Positions 1 through 7,674 of a DNA stretch of 64,000 bases are shown one piece after another. Source of the stretch: Actinophytocola sp050699935 (lineage in GTDB: Bacteria; Actinomycetota; Actinomycetes; Mycobacteriales; Pseudonocardiaceae); NCBI RefSeq assembly GCF_050699935.1, contig NZ_JBOHGB010000003.1, forward strand, positions 62,001-126,000, written 5' to 3'. The notes under the pieces were generated by a model. That model saw nothing but the letters and a program-made list of their open reading frames with translations, ran no database searches and was not told the DNA's origin. The stretch's first letter is position 1. Each line of letters opens with the position of its first letter. A program made the position numbers and the translations under genes.

Positions 1-2
1 CG

Positions 3-122
3 CCCGACGTAGGCTTCAAGGTCCTCGGACCGGTCACCGACGAGACACGCGTCGTGGTCGTGTACGAGAGCGGTGCGATGAGGTGGCTTCCCGCCCAGGT
101 CAGCGATACCGGAGACGAGTAG
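3..122 (+). CDS. C-terminal end of an unidentified protein (5' partial)
   Basis: An open frame runs in from the left edge and ends at TAG 120-122, giving a 39-residue tail that ends in VSDTGDE. The stop codon overlaps the GTG start of the following glycosyltransferase by one base, so the two are probably translationally coupled in one operon. Third-position G/C is consistent with coding. Too little is present to assign a family; by context it may be another surface-polymer gene. Confidence 0.6.
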   Translation, partial: PDVGFKVLGPVTDETRVVVVYESGAMRWLPAQVSDTGDE

Positions 123-1132
123 TGACTATTGAAACCGTGCCAGACGTGCAGGTGAGCGTCCTGATCCCGGTCAAGGACGAGGAGGCGACGCTGGCCACCC
201 TGGTGGCCGAGATCGCGGCGGCGTTCGAGACGCTGCCCGAAGTCGAGTACGAGGTGATCTTCGTCGACGACGGCAGCGTCGACACCAGCTGGACGGTCAT
301 GCGGGACCTGGCCGCCACGCACCGGCGGGTCCGTGCGCTGCGGCTGCGGCGCAACTTCGGCAAGGCCGCGGCGCTCGCCGCGGCGGTCGACGAGGCACTC
401 GGCGAGCGGGTCGTCACGATGGACGCCGACCTGCAGGACGACCCGACCGAGGTGCCGCGCCTGCTGGCCGAGCTCGACGACGGCGCCGACCTGGTCTCCG
501 GCCACAAGGCCGACCGCAAGGACCCGCTCGGCAAGCGCATCCCGTCGAAGTTCTTCAACAAGATGACCGGCGTGATCACCGGGCTGAAGCTCAACGACCA
601 CAACTGTGGGCTCAAGGCCGCGAAGACCGAGGTGTACCGGCGGGTGCCGCTCTACGGCGAGCTGCACCGCTACATCCCTGCGCTCGCCCACCAGAGCGGC
701 TATAAGGTCCGCGAGCTCGCGGTCAACCACCGGCCGCGCGAGCACGGCAAGTCGAAGTACGGGTTCGAGCGCTACGTGCGCGGCGCGATCGACCTGCTGA
801 CCGTCATGACGATCACCAAGTACGGCCGCCGCCCGGCGCACCTGTTCGGCGGCCTGGGCCTGGCGTCCGGCCTGCTCGGGTTCGTGCTGCTGGCTTACCT
901 GACGATCGTGAAGGTCTTCGGCGGCGAGGCCATCGGCGACCGGCCGCTGCTGATGCTGGGCATCCTGCTGATCATCCTCGGCGTGCAGATGATCTCCATC
1001 GGGCTGATCGCGGAGATCGTGCTCCACCGGACGGCGAACCGGCGCGAGGCCACGGACCTGATCGACGAGCGGACCAAGACGCTCGAGCCGGCCGACGCGG
1101 TCGAGCCGACGACCCGCGTGGTGGCGAAATGA
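122..1132 (+). CDS. Family 2 glycosyltransferase, polyprenyl-phosphate sugar synthase-like (DPM1/GtrB type)
   Basis: 336 residues. Residues 12-24 start the GT-A fold (VLIPVKDEE), VDDGS lies near residue 50 and the DXD-type metal/nucleotide-sugar site is in MDADLQDDP at about 100-108. Two long hydrophobic helices follow at about 240-265 and 274-305, as in dolichyl/bactoprenyl-phosphate mannose or glucose synthases. Such enzymes move a sugar from UDP- or GDP-sugar to a lipid carrier on the inner membrane face for later use outside the cell. GTG 122 is chosen because it overlaps the upstream stop; GTG 83 would overlap the previous gene by 40 bases. The gene overlaps the next by ATGA. The sugar and lipid acceptor are not predictable. 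Confidence 0.88.
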   Translation: MTIETVPDVQVSVLIPVKDEEATLATLVAEIAAAFETLPEVEYEVIFVDDGSVDTSWTVMRDLAATHRRVRALRLRRNFGKAAALAAAVDEALGERVVTMDADLQDDPTEVPRLLAELDDGADLVSGHKADRKDPLGKRIPSKFFNKMTGVITGLKLNDHNCGLKAAKTEVYRRVPLYGELHRYIPALAHQSGYKVRELAVNHRPREHGKSKYGFERYVRGAIDLLTVMTITKYGRRPAHLFGGLGLASGLLGFVLLAYLTIVKVFGGEAIGDRPLLMLGILLIILGVQMISIGLIAEIVLHRTANRREATDLIDERTKTLEPADAVEPTTRVVAK

Positions 1133-1833
1133 GTGGCCTGCGGGGGGCGTACGTCTCCGGTGTGCGGACCGTGCGCAAGGCCGCGGACAAGACCGGCCTG
1201 CTGACGCGGCTGGAGCGCAGCGAGTCCCCGAAAGCGCGGCACGTGCGCACGCTGTTCTCGATCTTCGACGCCGCCGAGCTGGCGCGGATGGACCTGGCCT
1301 GGTGGAGCTACCCCGCGATGCGCCGGGTCGAGGAGTTCCTGGCCGACCGGCCGGGCGCCCGCGTGTTCGAGTACGGCGCGGGCGCGAGCACCGCGTGGCT
1401 CGCCCGGCGAGCGGGCCAGGTGGACAGCGTCGAGCACGACGGCGAGTGGGTCGAGTTCGTCCGCGAGCTGCTCGCGGACACCCCCGGCGTGAAGCTGCAC
1501 GCGGTGCCGGCGACGCCCGCCACGCCGCGGACCGTGATCCGGTCCGGCCGGGCCGGGCACACCGAGCTCGACTTCGCCGACTACGTGGCCACGATCGACC
1601 AGGTCGGCGGCGTGTTCGACCTGATCGTGGTGGACGGGCGGGCACGCAACGACGCGTTCCGCCGCGCGTTGGACCACCTCGCCGACGACGGCGTGATCGT
1701 GTTCGACAACATCAAGCGCAAGCGCTACTGGGACGTCCTCTCGGCGATGCCGGGCGTTCGCATCGAGCTGCTCAAGGGCGCGACGCCGACCTTGCCCTAC
1801 CCGACGACGACCGGGCTGATCAGGCGTGACTAG
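1129..1833 (+). CDS. Class I SAM-dependent methyltransferase
   Basis: 234 residues. The Rossmann motif I is VFEYGAGAST at about 79-88, followed by the acidic ribose-binding segment VDSVEHD and a later DLIVVDGRARND strand typical of small-molecule methyltransferases acting on sugars or lipids. It starts within the stop of the glycosyltransferase (ATGA, 1129-1132) and is followed two bases after its stop by the flippase-like gene, so all three are one transcript. By context it may methylate a surface sugar, but the acceptor cannot be seen in the sequence. Confidence 0.8.
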   Translation: MSGLRGAYVSGVRTVRKAADKTGLLTRLERSESPKARHVRTLFSIFDAAELARMDLAWWSYPAMRRVEEFLADRPGARVFEYGAGASTAWLARRAGQVDSVEHDGEWVEFVRELLADTPGVKLHAVPATPATPRTVIRSGRAGHTELDFADYVATIDQVGGVFDLIVVDGRARNDAFRRALDHLADDGVIVFDNIKRKRYWDVLSAMPGVRIELLKGATPTLPYPTTTGLIRRD

Positions 1834-1835
1834 GC

Positions 1836-2777
1836 ATGTCTGAACCGACACCACCGCGACCGAGCCGGCTGGCCGACCTGCTGGCCATCGTGTTCGTGGT
1901 GGTCGCCGTCGGCGTCGCCGGCTGGGCGCTGCGCGACCAGCTGCCGAACGTGGTCGACGCGATCGGCGACATCGCGTGGTGGCGGATGGTGCTGGCGCTC
2001 GGGTGCGTCGTCGCCGGGCTGCTGGCGACGGCCGAGGTCTGGAAGCACTGCCTCGCGGCGCTGGGCTCGTCGGTGTCGTCCGGGGCCGCGCGGCAGATCT
2101 TCTTCCCCGCACAGGTCGGCAAGTACCTGCCGGGCTCGATCTGGCCGTTCCTGGCACAGATGCGGTTCGCCCGCGAGCACGGCGTGCCGGGCGGGCTCGC
2201 GCTGCTGGCGGGCTCGGTGTTCCTCGTGGTGCACGCGGTGACCTCGGTGCTCGTCGGCGCGCTGCTGCTGATCAGCCAGCCGGACCTGGTGAGCCGGTTC
2301 GGCTGGGCGGGCGTCTGCGTTCCGCTGGCGCTGGTGCTGCTGCACCCGCGGGTGGTGAACCTGTTGGCTCGCAAGCTCGCCGGCCGGTCCGGCGTCGAGC
2401 CGCCGACGCTGCGGTGGGGACACCTGGTGCGGCCGCTCGCGTGGATGCTGCCGGCGTGGCTGGGCTACGGGCTCGCCGGGTACCTGCTCGCCGACCCGTT
2501 CACCGACTCCGTCCTGCAGCTCGCCGTGGTGTGCACGGGCGCGTTCGCGCTGGGCTGGATCGTGGGGCTCGTGGTGTTCATCGCGCCGGCCGGCGTGGGC
2601 GCCCGCGAGGCGGTGCTGATCCTGGCGCTGACCCCGCTGCTGGGTGTGGCCGCGGCGACGACGGTGAGCCTGATCCTGCGGGTCGGCCACACGCTGGCGG
2701 ACATGCTGCTCGCGTTGCGGTACGGCCTGGTCCGCGCCCGTCGTGCCAAGCGGGACGAGCAGCCCGCCGAGGCCTAG
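1836..2777 (+). CDS. Flippase-like integral membrane protein (LPG synthase TM / UPF0104-like)
   Basis: 313 residues with about eight hydrophobic segments, beginning at residues 12-30. The segment with FFPAQVGKYLPGSIWP near residues 88-103 and the later APAGVGAREAVL are the conserved loops of the lysylphosphatidylglycerol-synthase transmembrane / AglD family. Members work with lipid-linked sugars or aminoacylated lipids. Position right after a polyprenyl-sugar-synthase-like gene suggests a role in moving or using the lipid-linked product. Its TAG stop shares the palindrome CTAG (2774-2777) with the convergent gene. Confidence 0.8.
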   Translation: MSEPTPPRPSRLADLLAIVFVVVAVGVAGWALRDQLPNVVDAIGDIAWWRMVLALGCVVAGLLATAEVWKHCLAALGSSVSSGAARQIFFPAQVGKYLPGSIWPFLAQMRFAREHGVPGGLALLAGSVFLVVHAVTSVLVGALLLISQPDLVSRFGWAGVCVPLALVLLHPRVVNLLARKLAGRSGVEPPTLRWGHLVRPLAWMLPAWLGYGLAGYLLADPFTDSVLQLAVVCTGAFALGWIVGLVVFIAPAGVGAREAVLILALTPLLGVAAATTVSLILRVGHTLADMLLALRYGLVRARRAKRDEQPAEA

Positions 2778-3562
2778 GTGGCCGTGTCCCGGGGGACCCG
2801 CCAGAAGACGCCGGCCCAGTCGATGGTCCGGATCGGCGCGTCGATGCCGTTCGCGGCGCGGTAGTCGTCCACGGCCTGCCGGCAGCCCGCGACCGCGTGG
2901 TAGTCGTCGACGATCACGAACCCGCCCGGCGAGAGCTTCGGGGCCAGCGCGGTCAGGGCGTCCCAGGTCGAGCCGTACATGTCGCCGTCGAGGCGCAGGA
3001 CCGCGAGCCGCTCGATCGGTGCGGTCGGCAGCGTGTCACGGAACCACCCGGGCAGGAAGCGGACCTGGTCGTCGAGCAGGCCGTACCTGGCGAAGTTGGC
3101 GCGGACCTCCGCGAGCGGCACGGCGAGGAAGTCGACCTCGTGGTGGGTGTCGCCGGCGTCGGCCGGGTAGCGCTCGGTGTCCGGCGGCGGCAGGCCGTCG
3201 AACGAGTCGGCCACCCAGACCGTGCGGCCGGTCTCCTCGTGGGCCGCGAGCACCCCGCGCATGAGGATCGACGCGCCGCCGCGCCACACGCCGGTCTCGA
3301 CGAGGTCGCCGGGCACGCCGTCGGCGATCACCGTGCGGACGCATTCGTGCAGGTTCTCCAGGCGCTTGCGGCCGACCATCGTGTGCGCGGTGTGCGGCCA
3401 GTCGGCGCCTTCGCCGCGGGCCTTCGGGTCGAAGCCGTCCGGTCCCCAGGGTGCCTCGTTGGGGTCCTCGTAGATGGTGTTGGTGAGCGCGCGGACGAGT
3501 AGGTCGACGTAGCGTTCGCGGATTCTTTCGACGGTCGTTCCGGCGATCTTTTCTGCGGACAT
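2774..3562 (-). CDS. TylF/MycF-family macrocin O-methyltransferase
   Basis: 262 residues from ATG 3562 (MSAEKIAG). Family hallmarks are PGDLVETGVWRGGAS (SAM-binding motif I), VWVADSFDGLPPPD, and a metal-site region with RLDGDMYGST and GGFVIVDDYHA, where the acidic residues bind Mg2+. Known members methylate sugar hydroxyls on macrolides; many actinobacterial homologues sit in surface-glycan clusters, as here. It is transcribed towards the flippase-like gene and its stop overlaps that gene's stop on the complementary strand. The substrate is unknown. A longer N-terminus from an upstream start is possible but not family-like. Confidence 0.86.
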   Translation of the reverse strand: MSAEKIAGTTVERIRERYVDLLVRALTNTIYEDPNEAPWGPDGFDPKARGEGADWPHTAHTMVGRKRLENLHECVRTVIADGVPGDLVETGVWRGGASILMRGVLAAHEETGRTVWVADSFDGLPPPDTERYPADAGDTHHEVDFLAVPLAEVRANFARYGLLDDQVRFLPGWFRDTLPTAPIERLAVLRLDGDMYGSTWDALTALAPKLSPGGFVIVDDYHAVAGCRQAVDDYRAANGIDAPIRTIDWAGVFWRVPRDTAT

Positions 3563-3637
3563 CACGACTGCGAACAATTCCTTCCGCGTCGTGCGGCATC
3601 CTGTTACGTCGAGGGCAACCGACACAGGAGTACGCAC

Positions 3638-5050
3638 ATGGACTGGCAGGACGAGCTGCGGCGGTTGGACAAGCAACTGTCCGGGGGCGAGATCTCCGCG
3701 CAAGACTACCGACGCATGCGTGACGAGCTACTCGCCGAGGCCTCCGCACCAGCGCAGGGCCGGGGCTCCCTGTGGTCCAGCGCCCGCCCCGACGCCGCAC
3801 CACCGGAAGCCGCGCCGGCCACGCCCGCTCCCCCGGCACCTCCCGCTCCCCCCGCCGACGAGGACGCGGAGGAGACCCAAATCGTGGCGGACGAGACGGT
3901 CGTGGTCGACGAGACCGTCGTGCACGGCCAGCCCGTCGAGGAGGACGACACCGCCGTCCACCCGGCGCCCGTGGAGGAGACGATCGTCCACTCCGCACCC
4001 GCGGACGAGACCGCCGTCCACCCCGCGCCCGTGGAGGAGACCGTCGTCCAGCGCGGGCCTGCCCCGCCCGCCGCGCCCAGGAACGCCATGGAGTCCACGG
4101 AGACCGTCGCCGAGCCCGCCGCGCGGGTGGAGCCCGCGGGCTCCGCGGGTTCCGTGGGGTTGGTGGAGATCATCGAGCCCGGCGACCCGGACGACCCGGA
4201 CCGGACCGCCAGCGTGGCCGCCGAGACCGTGGCCGAGTCGGGCAAGAAGAAGGTCCCCACGTTCCCGCCCCGGCCGACGGACTACCCGGCGCCGCCCCCA
4301 CCGCCGCCCCTGCCGGCGCCCGCGCGGTGGACCGGGCACGTACGCGGCGAGGAGGTCTTCTCCAGGGCCAGGCCGCAGGGCAACGCCCGCCGCACCGCCG
4401 CGGTCCTGCTGTCGGTCGTGATCGCGCTCGCGGTGGTCGGCGGCGGGGTCTGGTACTTCGCCTTCCGGTCGGACGAGGCGCCGGCCGCGAACCCGCCGGC
4501 CACCAGCGACCAGCCGCAGAGCCAGGCGCCGAACCAGCCGGCGCCGTCCACGCCGCAGCAGAGCACGCCTCCGGATGACCTGCCCACGAACCTGGCCGAC
4601 GTCGTGGGTCCGCTGCCCGGGGCCGCGGACAAGAACAACGGCACGATCTCGGCCGCGCGAGCCGGCCAGCTCAAGCTGTTGGCCCCGCAGGAGGTCGACG
4701 CGGCCATCCAGAGCAGCGTCAGCGACGTGATCTTCCGCGGCTCCACGAAGGGCGAGACCGGCAACGCGCTGCTGGTGTTCACCATGCCGAACGCGACCAC
4801 AGCCGCCGCGTTCACCGATGCCGAGCGCCAGTACCTGGGCGACGCCGGGTTCACCCCCGGCAAGGAGCTGAGCAGTGGGCTGCCCGTGCTGGAGCGCAGC
4901 GAGGAGGCCACCGTGTACCGGGTCGTCTACACGACGGGCAAGTACACCGTCCGGTTCGGCGTGGCCCAGCTCAACGCGAACCGCGACCAGCTCCGCCGGG
5001 AGCTGGAGACCGTAGCGGACACGATCCTCGCGGTCCTGCCGCCGTCCTGA
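3638..5050 (+). CDS. Single-pass membrane protein with WQxEL helical N-terminus and Thr-Val motif linker (paralogue of 7675-8985)
   Basis: 470 residues, ATG with AGGAG at 3625-3630. Residues 1-35 form a short helical module (MDWQDELRRLDKQLSGG followed by ISAQDYRRMRDELL) reminiscent of SHOCT-like motifs. Residues 36-250 are Pro/acidic and disordered, carrying ETQIV (T80) and at least six [E/D]-T-[V/I/A]-V repeats. One TM helix spans about 251-275 and a ~195-residue extracytoplasmic domain follows, starting with a Pro/Gln-rich stretch. A paralogue with the same layout lies at 7675-8985, with two acyltransferases between them. No enzymatic motif is visible. The Thr motifs suggest Ser/Thr kinase control (inference). 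Confidence 0.82.
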   Translation: MDWQDELRRLDKQLSGGEISAQDYRRMRDELLAEASAPAQGRGSLWSSARPDAAPPEAAPATPAPPAPPAPPADEDAEETQIVADETVVVDETVVHGQPVEEDDTAVHPAPVEETIVHSAPADETAVHPAPVEETVVQRGPAPPAAPRNAMESTETVAEPAARVEPAGSAGSVGLVEIIEPGDPDDPDRTASVAAETVAESGKKKVPTFPPRPTDYPAPPPPPPLPAPARWTGHVRGEEVFSRARPQGNARRTAAVLLSVVIALAVVGGGVWYFAFRSDEAPAANPPATSDQPQSQAPNQPAPSTPQQSTPPDDLPTNLADVVGPLPGAADKNNGTISAARAGQLKLLAPQEVDAAIQSSVSDVIFRGSTKGETGNALLVFTMPNATTAAAFTDAERQYLGDAGFTPGKELSSGLPVLERSEEATVYRVVYTTGKYTVRFGVAQLNANRDQLRRELETVADTILAVLPPS

Positions 5051-5074
5051 GCCACCGGCAGGAATCCCGCCGGG

Positions 5075-6259
5075 TCAGCTGGACGCGGGTGCCGGTGCGG
5101 GCTGCGCGGGCCCGACCGGTGGGAACTCCTCGGTCTGCTCGTCGGACGTGCCCGAACCGGGCTCACCGGCCGGCTCCGGCTTGCGAGCCGGCCGGCGGAT
5201 GAGGACGCGGCGCAGCTTCATCGCCTGCTTCTCCACCACGTGCCAGGAGATCAGGCCGCACCCGAGCGCGATCGGCACGGCCGCCGCGGCCACCAGCCAG
5301 GGTGGCCCCACGCCGAGGAACAGCAACGTCTGGAGAACCACGAACCCGTAGAGGTACACGCCGTAGTTGGCCACCGTGAGCCAGTTCGGCAGCCACAGCC
5401 GGCGCGGCAGCAGGTGGCCGATCGCGACGACGAGGTAGGGCAGCGTGAAGATCCGCGCCACCTCGACCATCGCCGAGGAGTACAGCGTGAAGTCGACGCC
5501 CACGCACAGCAGCACGCCGAACCAGCTCAGCCGCAACCGGTCGCGGTAGAGCCAGATCGCCGCGCCCACCGCGTACATGCCCAGGTACTGCAGCAGCGGG
5601 AATATCGGCACGAGCAGCAGCACCGGCGGCAGCGTGAGCTGCCCGATGACCATTCGCTGCAGCAGCACCGCCATGGACAGCGCGAACACGACCATGACGA
5701 TCCGGGACCGGCTGAACGTGATCAGCAGGCCGAGCAACGCGATCAGCACGTAGCCGAGCAGCTCGACCGGCAGGCTCCACAGCGAGCCGTTCACCGCGCC
5801 CGGGTAGTGGTTGCCGGTGAACACGCCGGGCAGCACGTACTGCTGCGGGAACAGCAGCAGGTTGTCGCCGACGTAGCTCCAGGTGGCCGGATGGGCGAGG
5901 TACTCGCGCTTGCCGAGCGTGGTCGTCAGCGTGCCGAGAACCAGCGCGGTCAGGGCGAGCACGACGGCCAGGCCCGGCATGATCCGCAGCAGCCGGCGGA
6001 CCCAGAACCGCCACAGGTTCGGGTCGCGCTGCCAGCTGCGCATGATGAAGTAGCCGGACAGGCCCATGAACGCGCCCACCGACACGGCGCCGAGGTCGAC
6101 GCCGGACTCGGCCGGCATGAAGCTGTTGCCGCGGCCGGTGAGGATCGGGGTGTGGTCGATGACCACGATGAACGCGAAGACGAGGCGCAGGGTGCCGTAG
6201 CCGTCGCCCTTCCGGCCCGCGTCATTTCCCTCGTCGCGGGCGGCACCCTCGCTCGCCAT
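5075..6259 (-). CDS. Acyltransferase-3 (AT3) family integral membrane protein
   Basis: 394 residues from ATG 6259 (MASEGAARDEG); in-frame starts at 6271 and TTG 6277 are possible and none has a strong Shine-Dalgarno. About ten TM helices. The first carries the AT3 signature FAFIVVIDHTPI (catalytic-type His), followed by SGYFIMRSW and RRLLRIMPGLAV with the conserved arginines. The loop NGSLWSLPVELLGY is shared almost exactly with the neighbour at 6299-7549, so the two are paralogues. AT3 proteins O-acylate extracytoplasmic sugars or peptidoglycan. Residues 365-394 form a cytoplasmic Pro/Glu tail. Confidence 0.85.
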   Translation of the reverse strand: MASEGAARDEGNDAGRKGDGYGTLRLVFAFIVVIDHTPILTGRGNSFMPAESGVDLGAVSVGAFMGLSGYFIMRSWQRDPNLWRFWVRRLLRIMPGLAVVLALTALVLGTLTTTLGKREYLAHPATWSYVGDNLLLFPQQYVLPGVFTGNHYPGAVNGSLWSLPVELLGYVLIALLGLLITFSRSRIVMVVFALSMAVLLQRMVIGQLTLPPVLLLVPIFPLLQYLGMYAVGAAIWLYRDRLRLSWFGVLLCVGVDFTLYSSAMVEVARIFTLPYLVVAIGHLLPRRLWLPNWLTVANYGVYLYGFVVLQTLLFLGVGPPWLVAAAAVPIALGCGLISWHVVEKQAMKLRRVLIRRPARKPEPAGEPGSGTSDEQTEEFPPVGPAQPAPAPASS

Positions 6260-6298
6260 GCGACGTAGCATAGGCAACCGCCGTCCGCCGGTTGGGTG

Positions 6299-7549
6299 TT
6301 ATGCGATCGGGCGGCGACCGGAGATCCCGGAGATCTCCGTGGCCGGCCGCAGCACCGGCAGCTCGACGGTCGGCGGGTCGGAACCCAAGACGGCCGGGAT
6401 GCGCTCGGTACGGGGCTCCGCGGCGGCGGTGTCCGGGCGGGTGTCCGGGCGGTCGTCCGGCCGGCGGTCGGTCAGCGTGGCGCGCAGGCGCAGGCCGTGC
6501 TTCTCCACCAGGTGCCAGGACGCGAGGCCCAGCAGCAGCGCGATCGGCACGCCCGCGCCGATGACCTGCCACGGGTTGTCCGCGCCGAGCCAGGCCAGCG
6601 TCTGCTCGACCGGGAAGCCGTAGAGGAACACGCCGAAGCTCGCCACGGTCAGCCAGTTCGGCAGGCACAGCCACGACGGCAGCCTGGTGCCGATCGTCAG
6701 GATCGCGTACGGCACGGTGACCGCGCGCGTGATGTCCGCGACCGGGCCCGGGTAGACGAGGAACTCGATCACCACGGCGGCGGCCACGCCCCACCAGGAC
6801 AGCGGGATCCGGTCGCGGTAGAGCCAGGTCGCGATGCCCATCGCGTAGATCGCCATGTACTGCAGCAGCGGGTTCGTGAGCAGCAGCAACATGGTGTCCG
6901 GCAGCGCGATCACGCCGGTCACGCGCAGCACGAGCAGCGCGGCGAAGGGCACGGCGACCAGGAAGATCAGGTAGCGCCGCCGGTTGATGCCGAGCACGCC
7001 CACGACGGTGACCATCGCGTAGCCGAGCACCTCGACCGGCAGGCACCACAGCGAGCCGTTGATCGCCAGCGGGTACGGGTTGTCCGCGAACACGCCGGGC
7101 AGGTCGTACTGCTGCGGGAACAGCAGCAGGTTGTGCCAGACGAACGACCACGTCCGCGAGTCGGAGAAGTACTCGCCGGCGCTGCGCGTGGTCACGAGCG
7201 GGCCGAGCACGAACGCGGACACGAGGACCACCGCGAGCAGGCCCGGCATGATGCGCAGCGCCCGGCGGACCCAGTAGCGGACCAGGTGCGGGTCCCGCTC
7301 CCAGGTCTTCATCACGAAGAAGCCGCTCATCGCCATGAACGCGGCGACGGTCAGCGTGCCGTAGTGGTACCAGTGCTGACCCCAGCCCCAGCCATCGTAG
7401 TCGCCGGTGATCGGCATGGCGTGGAAGCCGATGACGCCGCACGCGATGACGAGGCGCAACGTCCCGAAACCGTCAGTGGCACGACGAGGGACACGACGAG
7501 AGGCGCGACTAGCTGGGCCTACGCGGTGTTGGCCGCCCCGACCGGCCAT
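6299..7549 (-). CDS. Second AT3-family acyltransferase, paralogue of 5075-6259
   Basis: 416 residues from ATG 7549 (MAGRGGQHRV), chosen because GGAGGGGG lies about 6 bases upstream; longer readings add an improbable His/Arg-rich leader that overlaps the opposing gene. The first helix LRLVIACGVIGFHAMP holds the AT3 histidine, then GFFVMKTWERDPHLVRYWVR (arginine motif) and NGSLWCLPVEVLGY. The C-terminal 60 residues are a charged cytoplasmic tail. The tandem arrangement in one direction suggests gene duplication, with both enzymes decorating the same or related surface glycans. The acyl donor is unknown. Confidence 0.84.
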   Translation of the reverse strand: MAGRGGQHRVGPASRASRRVPRRATDGFGTLRLVIACGVIGFHAMPITGDYDGWGWGQHWYHYGTLTVAAFMAMSGFFVMKTWERDPHLVRYWVRRALRIMPGLLAVVLVSAFVLGPLVTTRSAGEYFSDSRTWSFVWHNLLLFPQQYDLPGVFADNPYPLAINGSLWCLPVEVLGYAMVTVVGVLGINRRRYLIFLVAVPFAALLVLRVTGVIALPDTMLLLLTNPLLQYMAIYAMGIATWLYRDRIPLSWWGVAAAVVIEFLVYPGPVADITRAVTVPYAILTIGTRLPSWLCLPNWLTVASFGVFLYGFPVEQTLAWLGADNPWQVIGAGVPIALLLGLASWHLVEKHGLRLRATLTDRRPDDRPDTRPDTAAAEPRTERIPAVLGSDPPTVELPVLRPATEISGISGRRPIA

Positions 7550-7674
7550 TCGCACCCCCTCCCGCCCTCCTTGCGGACGGTCGACGAAAAGTAGGATAGT
7601 CACCGGCGCTCGTGCCATACGGGGGCAGGCGTTCGGTCCGCCTTGTAATTTCTTTGGTTCTAGGAGGCTGTCAG

